Positions 28,866 to 37,335 of a DNA stretch of 64,000 nucleotides are shown in pieces. Source of the DNA: Actinomadura rudentiformis (GTDB lineage: Bacteria; Actinomycetota; Actinomycetes; Streptosporangiales; Streptosporangiaceae); contig NZ_WBMT01000008.1 of assembly GCF_008923185.1 (NCBI RefSeq), positions 248,001 through 312,000 of the forward strand, given 5' to 3'. Under the pieces are notes generated by a model. The model did no database searches, was not told where the DNA came from, and saw nothing but the letters and a program-made list of their open reading frames with translations. Position 1 is the stretch's first letter, and each line of letters opens with the position of its first letter. The translations under genes were made by a program, and so were the position numbers.

Positions 28866-29825
28866 TCAGCCGTGAGAGGCCGGGCTCTCGCTGGCGGTCG
28901 GGGCGGTCGTTCCGTGGCCGCCGCCCTGGGTGGGGGTGCCGTTCTCCGCGCCGCCGTGCTCGGTGGCACCGCTGGGCGTGGTGGCCGGGGTGCTGGCCGC
29001 GCCGGGCACCGGGACGCCGGTGGAGACCGGGGCGTACGTGGCGAACTCGCCCTGCTGCGGGATGACCGGCACCGAGACCTCGACGGATCCGGCTTGCTCG
29101 AACTGGAGCTTCACCTTGACGGTCTCGCCGCCGCGCAGCTCGCGGGTGAGGCCGGACAGGACGACCAGCGGGGCCTTGCCGGTCGCCGCGCCCGGGGCGG
29201 TCGGCGTGCCGGTGGCCGGGGCGGTGGGCGTGGCCGAGGACGGTGCGCTGGGGCTGGCGGCGGCGCCCGGGCTCCCGGTCGCGCCGGGGGCGCCGGAGGG
29301 CGCCTGGGTGCCGGTCGCACCGGGCGAGGGGCTGGTTCCGCCGGGCGAGGGGCTGGTCTCGCCAGTGGGCTTGGTCGTCGGCTTGGTGGCCTTACCGGTG
29401 GGCTTGGCGCCCGGGGTGGCGGCCGAGGACGGGCCGACGAGCGACACGGCGCTGCCGGCGCCGTCCGGCTGCGCGGGCGGCATCGTCAGGGCGCCGCCGG
29501 AGATCTGTACCTGGGCGAAGTCGGGCGAGGTGACGCTTACCAGCCGGTCCTGGGCCTTGACCTGGTTGATCAAGGTCGCGTAGAGCGGCAGCGAGCTTCC
29601 CTGGGGGAACACCTTGTCGGGCTCCGGGCCCAGCAGGAACATGTTGCGGATGTCGATCTTCGACACCTTGTCGCCCTGGGGCACCGAGGCGTTGACGGCC
29701 TCGGTCAGCTGGGTCGGGGCGGCGGACTGAGGGGTCTCACCGGCGCCGCAGCCGGAAATCACCGGCGCGATGGCGACGGCGCCCGCGATGGCGAACGCGA
29801 CCACTCGACGGCTGTTACGGATCAC
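28866..29825 (-). CDS. Lipoprotein with low-complexity insert (PCuAC/DUF461-like core)
   Basis: 319 residues. A signal peptide with lipobox VISGCGAG gives the lipidated Cys at about 26. The core starts KIDIRNMFLLGPEP and ends LRGGETVKVKLQFEQAGSVEVSVPVIP, resembling the copper-chaperone PCuAC/DUF461 beta fold as found in actinomycete lipoproteins. The canonical Met/His copper motif is not clear. Between the two halves lies an insert of about 80 residues made of Pro, Ser, Thr, Ala and Gly (about 130-212), and the C-terminus is again Ser/Thr/Gly-rich. It is probably anchored on the outer face of the membrane. The family call is moderate. Confidence 0.6.
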   Translation of the reverse strand: MIRNSRRVVAFAIAGAVAIAPVISGCGAGETPQSAAPTQLTEAVNASVPQGDKVSKIDIRNMFLLGPEPDKVFPQGSSLPLYATLINQVKAQDRLVSVTSPDFAQVQISGGALTMPPAQPDGAGSAVSLVGPSSAATPGAKPTGKATKPTTKPTGETSPSPGGTSPSPGATGTQAPSGAPGATGSPGAAASPSAPSSATPTAPATGTPTAPGAATGKAPLVVLSGLTRELRGGETVKVKLQFEQAGSVEVSVPVIPQQGEFATYAPVSTGVPVPGAASTPATTPSGATEHGGAENGTPTQGGGHGTTAPTASESPASHG

Positions 29826-29964
29826 GGCGTCGATCTCCTCGCGAAAAAGGTGTAGTCGAAGAAGGGGCGGCGCGGAGCGCCAGGGGAAGCGTAGCGAGGA
29901 CCGACCGGTGTTCCGGCGTCGGGGTGGCCTTTCGCAGGCGAGGAATCGCGTTCGCCGGAGGGCG

Positions 29965-30741
29965 TCAGGAACCGTTGCGAGTGGCGGGGACGGCCGGCCA
30001 CTGGAGCTTCCGTACTTTTTCGGTCAGTTCCTTCCCCGGCTGCGGGTCGTCCACGATGTCGCTCACCAACCCGTCGGGCCCGACGAGAACGGCGGCCGGC
30101 TTGCCGCCGGGCTTCACGTACGTCCCGGCCATGTATCCCTGGTCGTCCTCGACGAGGTTGACCGGCCCACCATGGACGGCGCCCTGCAGGGTGCGCAGTT
30201 TCTTGAGGGAGGCCTCGCGTGAGGTGGAATCGCCTCTGCGGTCGAACATGAGCCAGAAGCCGACCCTGGACTCCTTTGTCCGTGTGGAGAGCTCATCCAC
30301 CAGCTTCCCGCAGGCGCAGGACGGCGGCACGACCGCGAGGACGCCCGGCCGCAGCGCCTGGAGCCGCTGCCGCCTGCGCTGCCCGGACACCACGGTCACC
30401 TCGCCGTCGGGCAGGGTGCCGCCGATCTGGCCGATGGGCGCGGTGGGATGCGGAGTGATCATCGAGGTGGAGGGGCGAGAGACCGGGCGTGGACCGAACG
30501 CGGTCATCAGGGCCCCGCTCAGCAGGGCGACCAGGAGGGCGCCCGCGATGATCGGCACGGCGACGCCGAAACGGGTGAAGGGGCGCAGCAGGCGACGGGT
30601 GCGTGCCCGGCGGCGGCGCTGGCGTTCCTCGCGGCGATAGGCGACGACCTCGCGTTCGAGCTCCCGCGCGTCATCCGGCACCACCACGTCGATACGTGGC
30701 AGGCCGTAGTCGTCTGGCTCGGGGTCGCCGTCTGGCCTCAC
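29965..30741 (-). CDS. Membrane-anchored thioredoxin-fold-like protein
   Basis: 258 residues. A cytoplasmic N-terminus rich in Arg (about 30-52) leads to one membrane helix (about 56-78) and an external domain. That domain has VLAVVPPSCACGKLVDEL, where a CxC sits in the position of a redox-active site, then a VLVGPDGLVSDIV strand-turn typical of peroxiredoxin/thioredoxin folds. A redox role is inference; it is not a standard CxxC. The start is placed at GTG 30741 behind GAGGTG. The open frame to 31026 has no good start. A perfect 36-bp dyad lies 95 bp upstream. Confidence 0.55.
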   Translation of the reverse strand: MRPDGDPEPDDYGLPRIDVVVPDDARELEREVVAYRREERQRRRRARTRRLLRPFTRFGVAVPIIAGALLVALLSGALMTAFGPRPVSRPSTSMITPHPTAPIGQIGGTLPDGEVTVVSGQRRRQRLQALRPGVLAVVPPSCACGKLVDELSTRTKESRVGFWLMFDRRGDSTSREASLKKLRTLQGAVHGGPVNLVEDDQGYMAGTYVKPGGKPAAVLVGPDGLVSDIVDDPQPGKELTEKVRKLQWPAVPATRNGS

Positions 30742-31073
30742 GCCGCACCTCGCTGTCCTGAGTCCCGCCAAGCCTCGTTCGCGCGCCCTTTTCGACCTGT
30801 ACGGGCGCTTCGTACCCGCGCAGCCCGGCATGTGCACCTCCCAGTATGGGCCGCTTCCCGCATACTGGGAGGAGGATGTTCGGAGGTGTTCTGGGTGCCG
30901 CCACGTGTCCGTTCGCGCGTGCGTTTTAGGCAGGGAACATGGGCGGAATGCACCGTTCAGGAGCTTTGTCAAGACCCCAATTAGGGGGTTGACCTGCGGA
31001 TTTGTCTTTAAGGCCGGTACAGCCACTGCCGGGTCCGTGCTACCCTGGTTCTAGCGGAAGGGGTACTTGTCAC
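30742..31073. other. carD upstream region with a perfect 36-bp dyad
   Basis: This gap separates the divergent thioredoxin-like gene and carD. CCTCCCAGTATG (30837-30848) and CATACTGGGAGG (30861-30872) form perfect 12-bp arms around a 12-bp spacer. A TTGACC at 30989 may be a -35 for carD, but no good -10 follows at the right distance. Nothing else is evident. Confidence 0.6.
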
Positions 31074-31556
31074 ATGACTTTCCAGGTCGGCGACACCGTC
31101 GTCTACCCCCACCATGGGGCTGCTCGGATCGAGGCCATCGAGACTCGCACCATCAAGGGTGAGGAAAGGACCTATCTGGTCCTGAAGGTCGACAAGGGCG
31201 ACCTGACAGTTCAGGTTCCAGTCGAGAACGTCGAGGACGTGGGTGTCCGTGACGTGGTCGGCCAGGAGGGCCTGGAGAAGGTGTTCGAGGTGCTTCGCGC
31301 ACCCTACACCGAAGAGCCGACCAACTGGTCGCGTCGCTACAAGGCCAATCTGGAGAAGCTGGCCTCCGGCGACGTCAACAAGGTGGCCGAGGTCGTCCGC
31401 GATCTATGGCGGCGCGACAAGGAGCGCGGCCTGTCCGCAGGTGAGAAGCGCATGCTCGCCAAGGCCCGGCAGATCCTGGTCAGTGAGCTCGCTCTGGCGG
31501 AGAAGACCAACGAGGACAAGGCCGAGGCCCTCCTCGACGAGGTCCTCGCGACCTGA
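31074..31556 (+). CDS. carD: CarD family RNA polymerase-binding regulator
   Basis: 160 residues. The N-terminal RNA polymerase-interacting Tudor-like domain is FQVGDTVVYPHHGAARIEAI (3-22). The helical DNA-binding C-terminal domain includes NWSRRYKANLEKL, with the conserved Trp that wedges the upstream edge of the open complex. CarD stabilises open promoter complexes at rRNA and many housekeeping promoters. The start is ATG 31074; the longer frame to 31002 is not needed. ispF follows by 2 bp. Confidence 0.95.
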   Translation: MTFQVGDTVVYPHHGAARIEAIETRTIKGEERTYLVLKVDKGDLTVQVPVENVEDVGVRDVVGQEGLEKVFEVLRAPYTEEPTNWSRRYKANLEKLASGDVNKVAEVVRDLWRRDKERGLSAGEKRMLAKARQILVSELALAEKTNEDKAEALLDEVLAT

Positions 31557-31558
31557 GC

Positions 31559-32053
31559 GTGAGCACACAGCTTCCACGGGTGGGCGTCGGTACCGACGTC
31601 CACCCGTTCGCTTCTCCCGACGCCGAGCCCCGTCCCCTGTGGGTGGCGGGCCTCGAATGGCCCGGCCAGGGCCTCGAAGGCCACTCCGATGGTGACGTGG
31701 CGGCCCACGCCGCCTGCGACGCCCTCCTGTCGGCGACCGGCCAGGGCGATCTGGGCGCCGTCTTCGGCACGTCCGACCCTCGCTGGGCCGGCGCCTCCGG
31801 AGTCACCCTCCTGCGCGAGGTGGCCCGCCGCGTCCATGAGTCCGGCTTCGCCATCGGCAACGTCGCCATCCAAGTGATCGGCAACCGGCCACGGATCGGC
31901 AAGCGCCGAGCCGAGGCCGAAAAGACCCTCAGCGAGGCCTTGGACGGCGCCCCCGTCTCCATCTCCGGCACCACCACAGACGGCCTGGGCCTGACCGGCC
32001 GAGGCGAAGGCATAGCGGCCATAGCCACCGCCATGGTCTTCCCCCGCTCGTAA
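31559..32053 (+). CDS. ispF: 2-C-methyl-D-erythritol 2,4-cyclodiphosphate synthase
   Basis: 164 residues. Metal ligands are in GTDVHPF (Asp and His) and EGHSDGDV (His); GDLGAVFGTSDP, NVAIQVIGNRPRIG and a C-terminal GTTTDGLGLTGRGEGIAA complete the family pattern. It makes MEcPP in the non-mevalonate isoprenoid pathway. GTG start, 2 bp after the carD stop, so co-transcribed. The partner ispD, often placed between carD and ispF, is not here. Confidence 0.95.
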   Translation: MSTQLPRVGVGTDVHPFASPDAEPRPLWVAGLEWPGQGLEGHSDGDVAAHAACDALLSATGQGDLGAVFGTSDPRWAGASGVTLLREVARRVHESGFAIGNVAIQVIGNRPRIGKRRAEAEKTLSEALDGAPVSISGTTTDGLGLTGRGEGIAAIATAMVFPRS

Positions 32054-32111
32054 TCCGCGGGGACCTCGGACGCCGTGCGGTCGCCTGTGCCGTGGGGATT
32101 CTGCCCGTGGT

Positions 32112-33329
32112 TCAGGGGGTGGCAGGGTAAATCGTTCCGGAGACCTGGCCGAGGCTGATTCGGGAGCCGGAGGTGCCAGGAGCCGTGGCTCGCATGGTGA
32201 CGGTGTCGCCGTCTTCCAGGAAGAGGCGCTTGGTTCCGTCGGGCAGTTCGATGTGGTCCTCGCCGTTCCACGTCAGCTCCAGAAGGCAGCCGCGTTGTTC
32301 GCGCTCGGGTCCGGAGACCGTTCCGGAGGCGAAGAGGTCGCCGGTGCGGAGAGGCGCGCCGTTCACGGTCGCGTGCGCCAGTTGCTGGGGCGAGCTCCAG
32401 TACATGGTGGCGAACGGCGGCCGGGAGATCACTTGATCGTTGATGAGGACCTCGATGGCGAGGTCCAGCCCCCACGGCTCGTTCACCTGTAGGTAAGGGA
32501 GCGGCGCCGGATCCTGGGCGGGCTGGGGCACCCGTGCGGCCTCCAGAGCGGCGACCGGCGTCACCCAATGGGAGATGGACGTCGCGAAGGATTTGCCGAG
32601 GAACGGACCCAGTGGTTGCGATTCCCAATACTGGATGTCCCGCGCGCTCCAGTCGTTCACCAGGACGAAGCCAAAGATGTGGTCGGCGAACGAGTCGGGA
32701 GCCACGCGGCTGCCGGCGGCCGACGGAACGCCTGCGACGAAGCCCACCTCTGCCTCGAAGTCGAGCTTGAGAGAGGGGCCGTACGTGGGTGGCTGGTCGG
32801 GTGCGGTCCGGCGTTGGCCGCAGGGCCTGATGATCGGCGTTCCAGCGGCATAGACCGTGCCCGAACGACCGTGATAGGCGACCGGAAGGTGTTTCCAATT
32901 GGGCGTCAGCGGGTCGCCGGTGGGCCGGAAGATTCGTCCGGCGTTGGTCGCGTGGTCGAGGGACGAATAGAAGTCGACGTAGTCGGCCACGTCGACCGGT
33001 CGCAGGAGATCCACGTCTGTGATCGGCACCAGGTGCGGCTCGACGCCGGCGCGGTGGGTCTCGTCGGTGAGGAGCTCGGTGAGGCGAGCCCGGTTGGCCT
33101 GCCAGACGGCGCGTCCCGCGACCATGAAGCCGTTGAGCGAGCCGGAGGCGAACCAGTGGCGGTCCTCGATCAGCCCTGCTGCTGACAGGCCCGCCAGGTC
33201 CAGTACGTACGCCCCGATGGCCACGCCCACTCGAGGCAGCTCGCCCGGCTTGGAGAAGACTCCATACGGCAGATGGTCGACGCCGAAGCCGCTGTCTTCA
33301 CCGACCTCAACCCACGAAACCGTCGTCAT
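32112..33329 (-). CDS. fahA: Fumarylacetoacetase
   Basis: 405 residues, close to the usual 420. The N-terminal SH3-like domain (FGVDHLPYGVFS) is followed by the FAH catalytic domain. ADYVDFYSSLDHATNAG supplies the catalytic Asp-His, KLDFEAEVGFV the metal acid ligands, NDWSARDIQYWE the metal-binding Asp, and GDLFASGTVSG the substrate loop. It splits fumarylacetoacetate to fumarate and acetoacetate, the last step of tyrosine and homogentisate breakdown. Its ATG overlaps the 3' end of the unknown gene upstream by 23 bp. No homogentisate dioxygenase is in the window. Confidence 0.95.
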   Translation of the reverse strand: MTTVSWVEVGEDSGFGVDHLPYGVFSKPGELPRVGVAIGAYVLDLAGLSAAGLIEDRHWFASGSLNGFMVAGRAVWQANRARLTELLTDETHRAGVEPHLVPITDVDLLRPVDVADYVDFYSSLDHATNAGRIFRPTGDPLTPNWKHLPVAYHGRSGTVYAAGTPIIRPCGQRRTAPDQPPTYGPSLKLDFEAEVGFVAGVPSAAGSRVAPDSFADHIFGFVLVNDWSARDIQYWESQPLGPFLGKSFATSISHWVTPVAALEAARVPQPAQDPAPLPYLQVNEPWGLDLAIEVLINDQVISRPPFATMYWSSPQQLAHATVNGAPLRTGDLFASGTVSGPEREQRGCLLELTWNGEDHIELPDGTKRLFLEDGDTVTMRATAPGTSGSRISLGQVSGTIYPATP

Positions 33330-34200
33330 GGGGACCTATCTTCCCCAAATCGCCCAATCCGACCAGGCCCAGCCGGGTCAAATCTGCGCGCGGTGAATTG
33401 ATGTCACACGATCCGATGGAGGTCAGGAGACGGCGGGTGGTCTCGCCCGGGGTGCTGTTCGCGTCGGTGGTCATGGCAGTGACGTCGGTGCGGTCGAGGA
33501 TCTGCTGGAGGGTTCGTTCGAGGGGCTGCATGAAGTGGTCGTACGCGGGGGTCGCGGCACGGGAGACCGCCAGGAGGAGATTGAGGAAGCCGTGGTGGCG
33601 GATGCCGGTGGCCGGGTCGGTGTGCCGTACGGCGTGATGGAGCCCGGCCGTGCATTTGAACGGCACGTCTCGCTCGGCACAGGCGGCGATGAAGGCGGCC
33701 AGCTCGGCGGTGGACGGGAACGCCTCGCCGACCAGCCCGCCCGTGCGCAGCTTGGCGCCGAGCGGCGCGCCGCGAGCGCGGGCCGCGGCCAGGCGGCCGA
33801 GGATGTCCCGCCAGCCGGGCGCGCGCCGCACCTCGATGTACGTGGGCACGTCGGAGGGCAACCGCGCGATCGTCACGGCGGCGGCCCGCGCCTGATCGGC
33901 GTCCTCAGGCAACGCGATCTCGACCGCGACGAGGCGTACGCGGGGTTCGGAACGCACGGCGTCGAGGGCTTTGGGAAGGTCGGCCAGGTCGGTGTCGGCG
34001 ATCAGACCGAGGTCGAGCAGGTCCTCGGGGACCAGATGGGTGCGCAACTCGGCGATCCGGGACGCGGGACACAGGAAGCGCCCCACGACCGGATCGGGGG
34101 CCGCTGCCGCGGCCCGGTAGGCCGGCAGCGCCTCATCCATGGGCGCACATGAGGGAGAGAAGAGGGCGGCGTCATCGAAGAGCCGCGTGAAGAGGCTCAT
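33307..34200 (-). CDS. Conserved protein of unknown function, fumarylacetoacetase partner
   Basis: 297 residues, no domain I can name. It is soluble, with repeated beta/alpha stretches (VRLVAVEIALPED, GAPLGAKLRTGGLVGEAFPS, FIAACAERDVPFKCTAGLHHAV) that suggest a TIM-barrel-like fold: KLRTGG and KCTAGLHH stand where barrel strands would carry catalytic Lys and His. It ends inside the fahA start (23-bp overlap) and is translated first, so it is probably tied to tyrosine catabolism or its control. The fold and role are inference. Confidence 0.7.
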   Translation of the reverse strand: MSLFTRLFDDAALFSPSCAPMDEALPAYRAAAAAPDPVVGRFLCPASRIAELRTHLVPEDLLDLGLIADTDLADLPKALDAVRSEPRVRLVAVEIALPEDADQARAAAVTIARLPSDVPTYIEVRRAPGWRDILGRLAAARARGAPLGAKLRTGGLVGEAFPSTAELAAFIAACAERDVPFKCTAGLHHAVRHTDPATGIRHHGFLNLLLAVSRAATPAYDHFMQPLERTLQQILDRTDVTAMTTDANSTPGETTRRLLTSIGSCDINSPRADLTRLGLVGLGDLGKIGPHDDGFVG

Positions 34201-34258
34201 GCCCGGTGTCTACCCGACGTCTTTACGTTGACTCGGACCAGGCCCCGGCGTCCTGAAG

Positions 34259-34680
34259 CGGCGCCCATTAGCGGCGGTGGCCGGTGGCGGTGGTCGGTCA
34301 GGGCGGCGTGTGGCGGTGGCCCGTAGCGATGGTCCGTGGCGGTGGCCCGTGGCGGTGGTCCGTTAGGGCGGCCTGAGGCGGCAGCTTGTGGCGGTGGCCG
34401 CTAGGACGGCCTGTAGCGGTGGCCTGTAGGGGCCCTCCTGTGGCGGTGTCTGTAGGGGCGGCCTAAAGCGGTGGCCTGTAGTGGTGGCTAGGGCGGCCCG
34501 AAGCGGTGCCCCGTAAGGGCGGCCTGAAGCTGCGGCCTGTAGTGGTGGCGTTAGGGCAGCCTGAAGCGGTGGCCCGTGGCGGCGGTCTGTAGTGGTGGTC
34601 CGTCAGGGCGGCGTGTGACGGTGCCCTGTAGCGGGTCCTGTGGCGGCGACCTTAGTGGCGGCCTGTAGCGGTGGGCTGTG
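34259..34680. repeat. Degenerate GCGGTGGCC tandem repeat array
   Basis: About 420 bp built from imperfect copies of a 12-24 bp unit around GCGGTGGCCTGTAG, with variants such as GGTGGTCCGT and GGGCGGCCTGA. No frame on either strand has convincing coding sequence. It fills the gap between the unknown fahA partner (start 34200) and the stop of the DUF2637 gene. Units are too short and too variable, and without spacers, for a CRISPR array. Confidence 0.75.
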
Positions 34681-36030
34681 TCAGTCGGCGGGCGGGGTCG
34701 GGGAACTGCGGAACCTGCTCGAAGGCGGGTGCCAGTCCCAGATCCGAAGGTCGTCACCCTCGTCGTCTTCGTTCTTGGACGCCGCAGGTGTCTTGGTGGT
34801 CGTGGGGCTTTCGGCGTTCGCGGGAGCGTCCGCGTCGACTGGGTTATCGACGGCGGGTGGCGTGCCTGCGGCGGCCGGGGTGTCAGCGGCGGACCGACTG
34901 TCGGTCTTGGCCCGAGTGCTGGTGTCGGTCGGGGGCGTGGCGGCGGTCGGGGTGTTGGCCGCGGCTGGGATGTCGCTGTCGGCTCGGGTGTTGGAGGTTT
35001 CGTGGGTGGCGGTCGGCGCGGGGGCGGAAGGCGGCCCAGGAGGGGCACTTGCCAGGAGGTTGCGGTGAGTCGGGGGGACTGGCTCGTCGTCTCCGGCGTC
35101 GGGGTCCTCGGCGCGGTCGACGACGGGGAACTCGGTCTCGTCCTCGGCGGTGTCGAGTGCGGAGGGGACGACGATGTCGGGACGAGTCGTCTTCGCCAGG
35201 CTGGCGGAGCTGGGTTCTTCGCGCGGTCGCGTTCGTACGAGCTCGACGTCCGTGGCCAGGAGCGCCGGAACAGGAGGACGAGGGGAGGTCTCTTCGGGAT
35301 CGTCGTCGTGCAGGTCGGGTCGTGTGAGGGGTTCGGGGGCAGGGGCAGGCGGCTCGGGGACGTGGGTGTGGCGAGGCTCGGGCTCTGGAACGCGTTCGTC
35401 GAGTTCGGCTGTGACTTCGACCTCGTGGGCCGACTCGGGCTCTAGTTCTGGGTGCGGCTGTGGCGCTGGAGCGGTTTCTGGGAACGGGATCAGATCTGGG
35501 TCGGAGTGGGTCGCCTCGGGGGAGGCAGGCTCGTCCACCGGGTAGTCGAAGTCTTCGGGACGTTCTGTGTGGTCTGGGTGTTCTGGGCTCGCGATGGTGG
35601 TCGTGGTGCGGACCTGCTTGAACATCGTCAACCACAGCCATACGGCGATGACGAGCATGGCATGGGGCGCGACGGCGATGCCTGCCTTGACCGGCTTGTC
35701 AGGCAGGGATTCGTAACCCCAGAGAGAGTGTTGTACGCCGATCGCGGCAGCGCCCCCGAGCAGGACAAGCAGGAGCACCCACCGGATCGACCGCGACCAC
35801 CACCTGGCCTGCCGACTGACCACCAGGGAGAGGATCGTCATCACCACGAGCGCGTCCGCCATGACCGGGTAGACGGGTGCCCAACGCTTGCTGGCCTTGC
35901 CCGCTATGGCGAGTTCCCGCATGACGTCGTACGTCAGGACGAACGCGCCGCCCAGAAGCACGGCGACGACGAGGCCCGCGGACACGGTGAGAAGCCGGCG
36001 CAGCGCGGTGGTGGAACGATCGGAGGGCAT
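34681..36030 (-). CDS. DUF2637 membrane protein with long acidic Pro-rich tail
   Basis: 449 residues. Four membrane helices in the first 140 residues (about 13-35, 50-68, 82-100, 115-135) match DUF2637, common in actinomycetes and on their conjugative elements. A cytoplasmic tail of about 300 residues follows, rich in Glu, Asp, Pro, Thr and Ala (PEPEPRHTHVPEPPAPAP and similar), predicted disordered. The last 25 residues, around DLRIWDWHPPSSRFR, are again ordered-looking and may be a binding motif. The role of the family is unknown. Confidence 0.7.
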   Translation of the reverse strand: MPSDRSTTALRRLLTVSAGLVVAVLLGGAFVLTYDVMRELAIAGKASKRWAPVYPVMADALVVMTILSLVVSRQARWWSRSIRWVLLLVLLGGAAAIGVQHSLWGYESLPDKPVKAGIAVAPHAMLVIAVWLWLTMFKQVRTTTTIASPEHPDHTERPEDFDYPVDEPASPEATHSDPDLIPFPETAPAPQPHPELEPESAHEVEVTAELDERVPEPEPRHTHVPEPPAPAPEPLTRPDLHDDDPEETSPRPPVPALLATDVELVRTRPREEPSSASLAKTTRPDIVVPSALDTAEDETEFPVVDRAEDPDAGDDEPVPPTHRNLLASAPPGPPSAPAPTATHETSNTRADSDIPAAANTPTAATPPTDTSTRAKTDSRSAADTPAAAGTPPAVDNPVDADAPANAESPTTTKTPAASKNEDDEGDDLRIWDWHPPSSRFRSSPTPPAD

Positions 36031-36357
36031 CTTCTCAACTCGTCTCGGGGGAGAGCGGATGGGCGTGCCGACGGGCCGTACGGGGGAGTCGCGCGGTCTT
36101 GGGCAGGGGTGAGGGGCAGGCGTTTCGTGGTCTGTTCAGGAACTTTCACGGGGAGATTAACCAGCCCCGGGGATGGTTACTCCTAATCTTCACGTTGATC
36201 ATCCCGGAGTGCGTGCGACACGCGGGGAGCCGACCGTTATGGGCGGCGAAGGAGTCCTGCGGGAGGCGACAAGGACGTGGGACGGCCGCGGGCGGGCTTG
36301 GAGGCCCTGACCGAATCACGTGATTTTTTCTCTCGATAGTGGGGTAGGCGCTTATTT
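36031..36357. other. Intergenic region with palindrome AATCACGTGATT
   Basis: Divergent promoter region between the DUF2637 gene and the two-helix membrane protein. A perfect 12-bp palindrome AATCACGTGATT lies at 36314-36325, followed by a T run, 32 bp before the ATG at 36358. Nothing else is supported. Confidence 0.5.
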
Positions 36358-37281
36358 ATGTCCTTCCCTCGGGAGGTACTCGAGCAGGCGGAGGCACGGC
36401 GACTCGGCGATCCGGTACGGGCGTTCGACGCGCGTACCGGTAGGCGTCGTGCCCTGGCGTGGATGGTCCTGCTCGGCCTCGCCGGAGTGTGGCTCGTACC
36501 GGCAGCGGTCATCTATCTCGCCGAGGGCGATCTCTGGCTTGGCATCCCGGCGGCCATCCTGGCGTTGGCCTATCTGGGAGGGGTGGCCTGGATCCTGTGG
36601 CGGGCAGTTTCGCGCGGAGCGCTCCACGGCGGTCGGCTGACGGGTGTCTATCTCTTCTCGTACGGCCTGGTGGTGGTGGGCGGCGGCGACGATCCTCAAG
36701 GGGGCGCCGGACGTACCGGGGCGTACGCCGCGTACCGCTGGGATGATCTGGCGGCGGTCACCACGTCCGGCGTGCAGCGTGTCGCACACGGCCCCACGTA
36801 CTGGCAATTCACGATCACCGCCGCGGACGGGCGTCAGATCATCCTGGGAGACGAGCTGCCAGCCGTTCGCGAACTGGGTGAGGCCGTCGTCGCCGAGGTG
36901 ACTGCGCGCATCGTGCCGCAGGCTCTCAGCGTGGTCCAAGCGGGTGATGTCGTACGGCTAGGTCCGTTCGCCATAAGCCTCGAAGGGATCGAGAAGGAGG
37001 GCGAACGAGTCGCGTGGCCAGCCGTACGGGAAGTGGGCATCGACAACGGGATCGTGTTCGTCCGTACGCTCGATGGGCTCCTTCCGCTGGCGTCCGTGGC
37101 GGCCCGCACGCCCAATGCCGTCGCGTTCGTCGAGCTCTGCCACCACCTCCAGGCACTCCAGGCGGCCGACGGCGTAAGCGCCAGCGGCGTCAGCGCTTTC
37201 GGTGCTCCGGCGGTATCCGGAGACGAGAAGAGCATCCCACCGAGCCGGCATTTATCCTTCCCATGCGAAGATCGACATTGA
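36358..37281 (+). CDS. Two-helix membrane protein, possibly DUF6585-like
   Basis: 307 residues. Two membrane helices (about 33-55 and 60-82) are followed by beta-rich cytoplasmic repeats. The segments GVYLFSYGLVVVGG, AYRWDDLAAVTTS and FTITAADGRQIILGD, then a second WPAVREVGIDNGIVFVR, suggest two PH-like halves, as in DUF6585-type actinomycete proteins. A disordered tail ends the chain. The start is ATG 36358, preceded by an A/T-rich palindrome rather than a ribosome site. Function unknown. Confidence 0.55.
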   Translation: MSFPREVLEQAEARRLGDPVRAFDARTGRRRALAWMVLLGLAGVWLVPAAVIYLAEGDLWLGIPAAILALAYLGGVAWILWRAVSRGALHGGRLTGVYLFSYGLVVVGGGDDPQGGAGRTGAYAAYRWDDLAAVTTSGVQRVAHGPTYWQFTITAADGRQIILGDELPAVRELGEAVVAEVTARIVPQALSVVQAGDVVRLGPFAISLEGIEKEGERVAWPAVREVGIDNGIVFVRTLDGLLPLASVAARTPNAVAFVELCHHLQALQAADGVSASGVSAFGAPAVSGDEKSIPPSRHLSFPCEDRH

Positions 37282-37335
37282 CCAATACCGAGATCGACGA
37301 TCACCCCTGCCCACCGTCGGCCGTGCTCAGAGCCG

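Noticed and set aside
30989..31046. carD promoter with TTGACC at 30989 and TACCCT at 31041.
   Set aside because: They are not at 16-18 bp spacing, and neither has a matching partner element.
34259..34680. CRISPR-like array.
   Set aside because: Units are short, variable and contiguous, with no constant repeat and unique spacer pattern and no cas genes.
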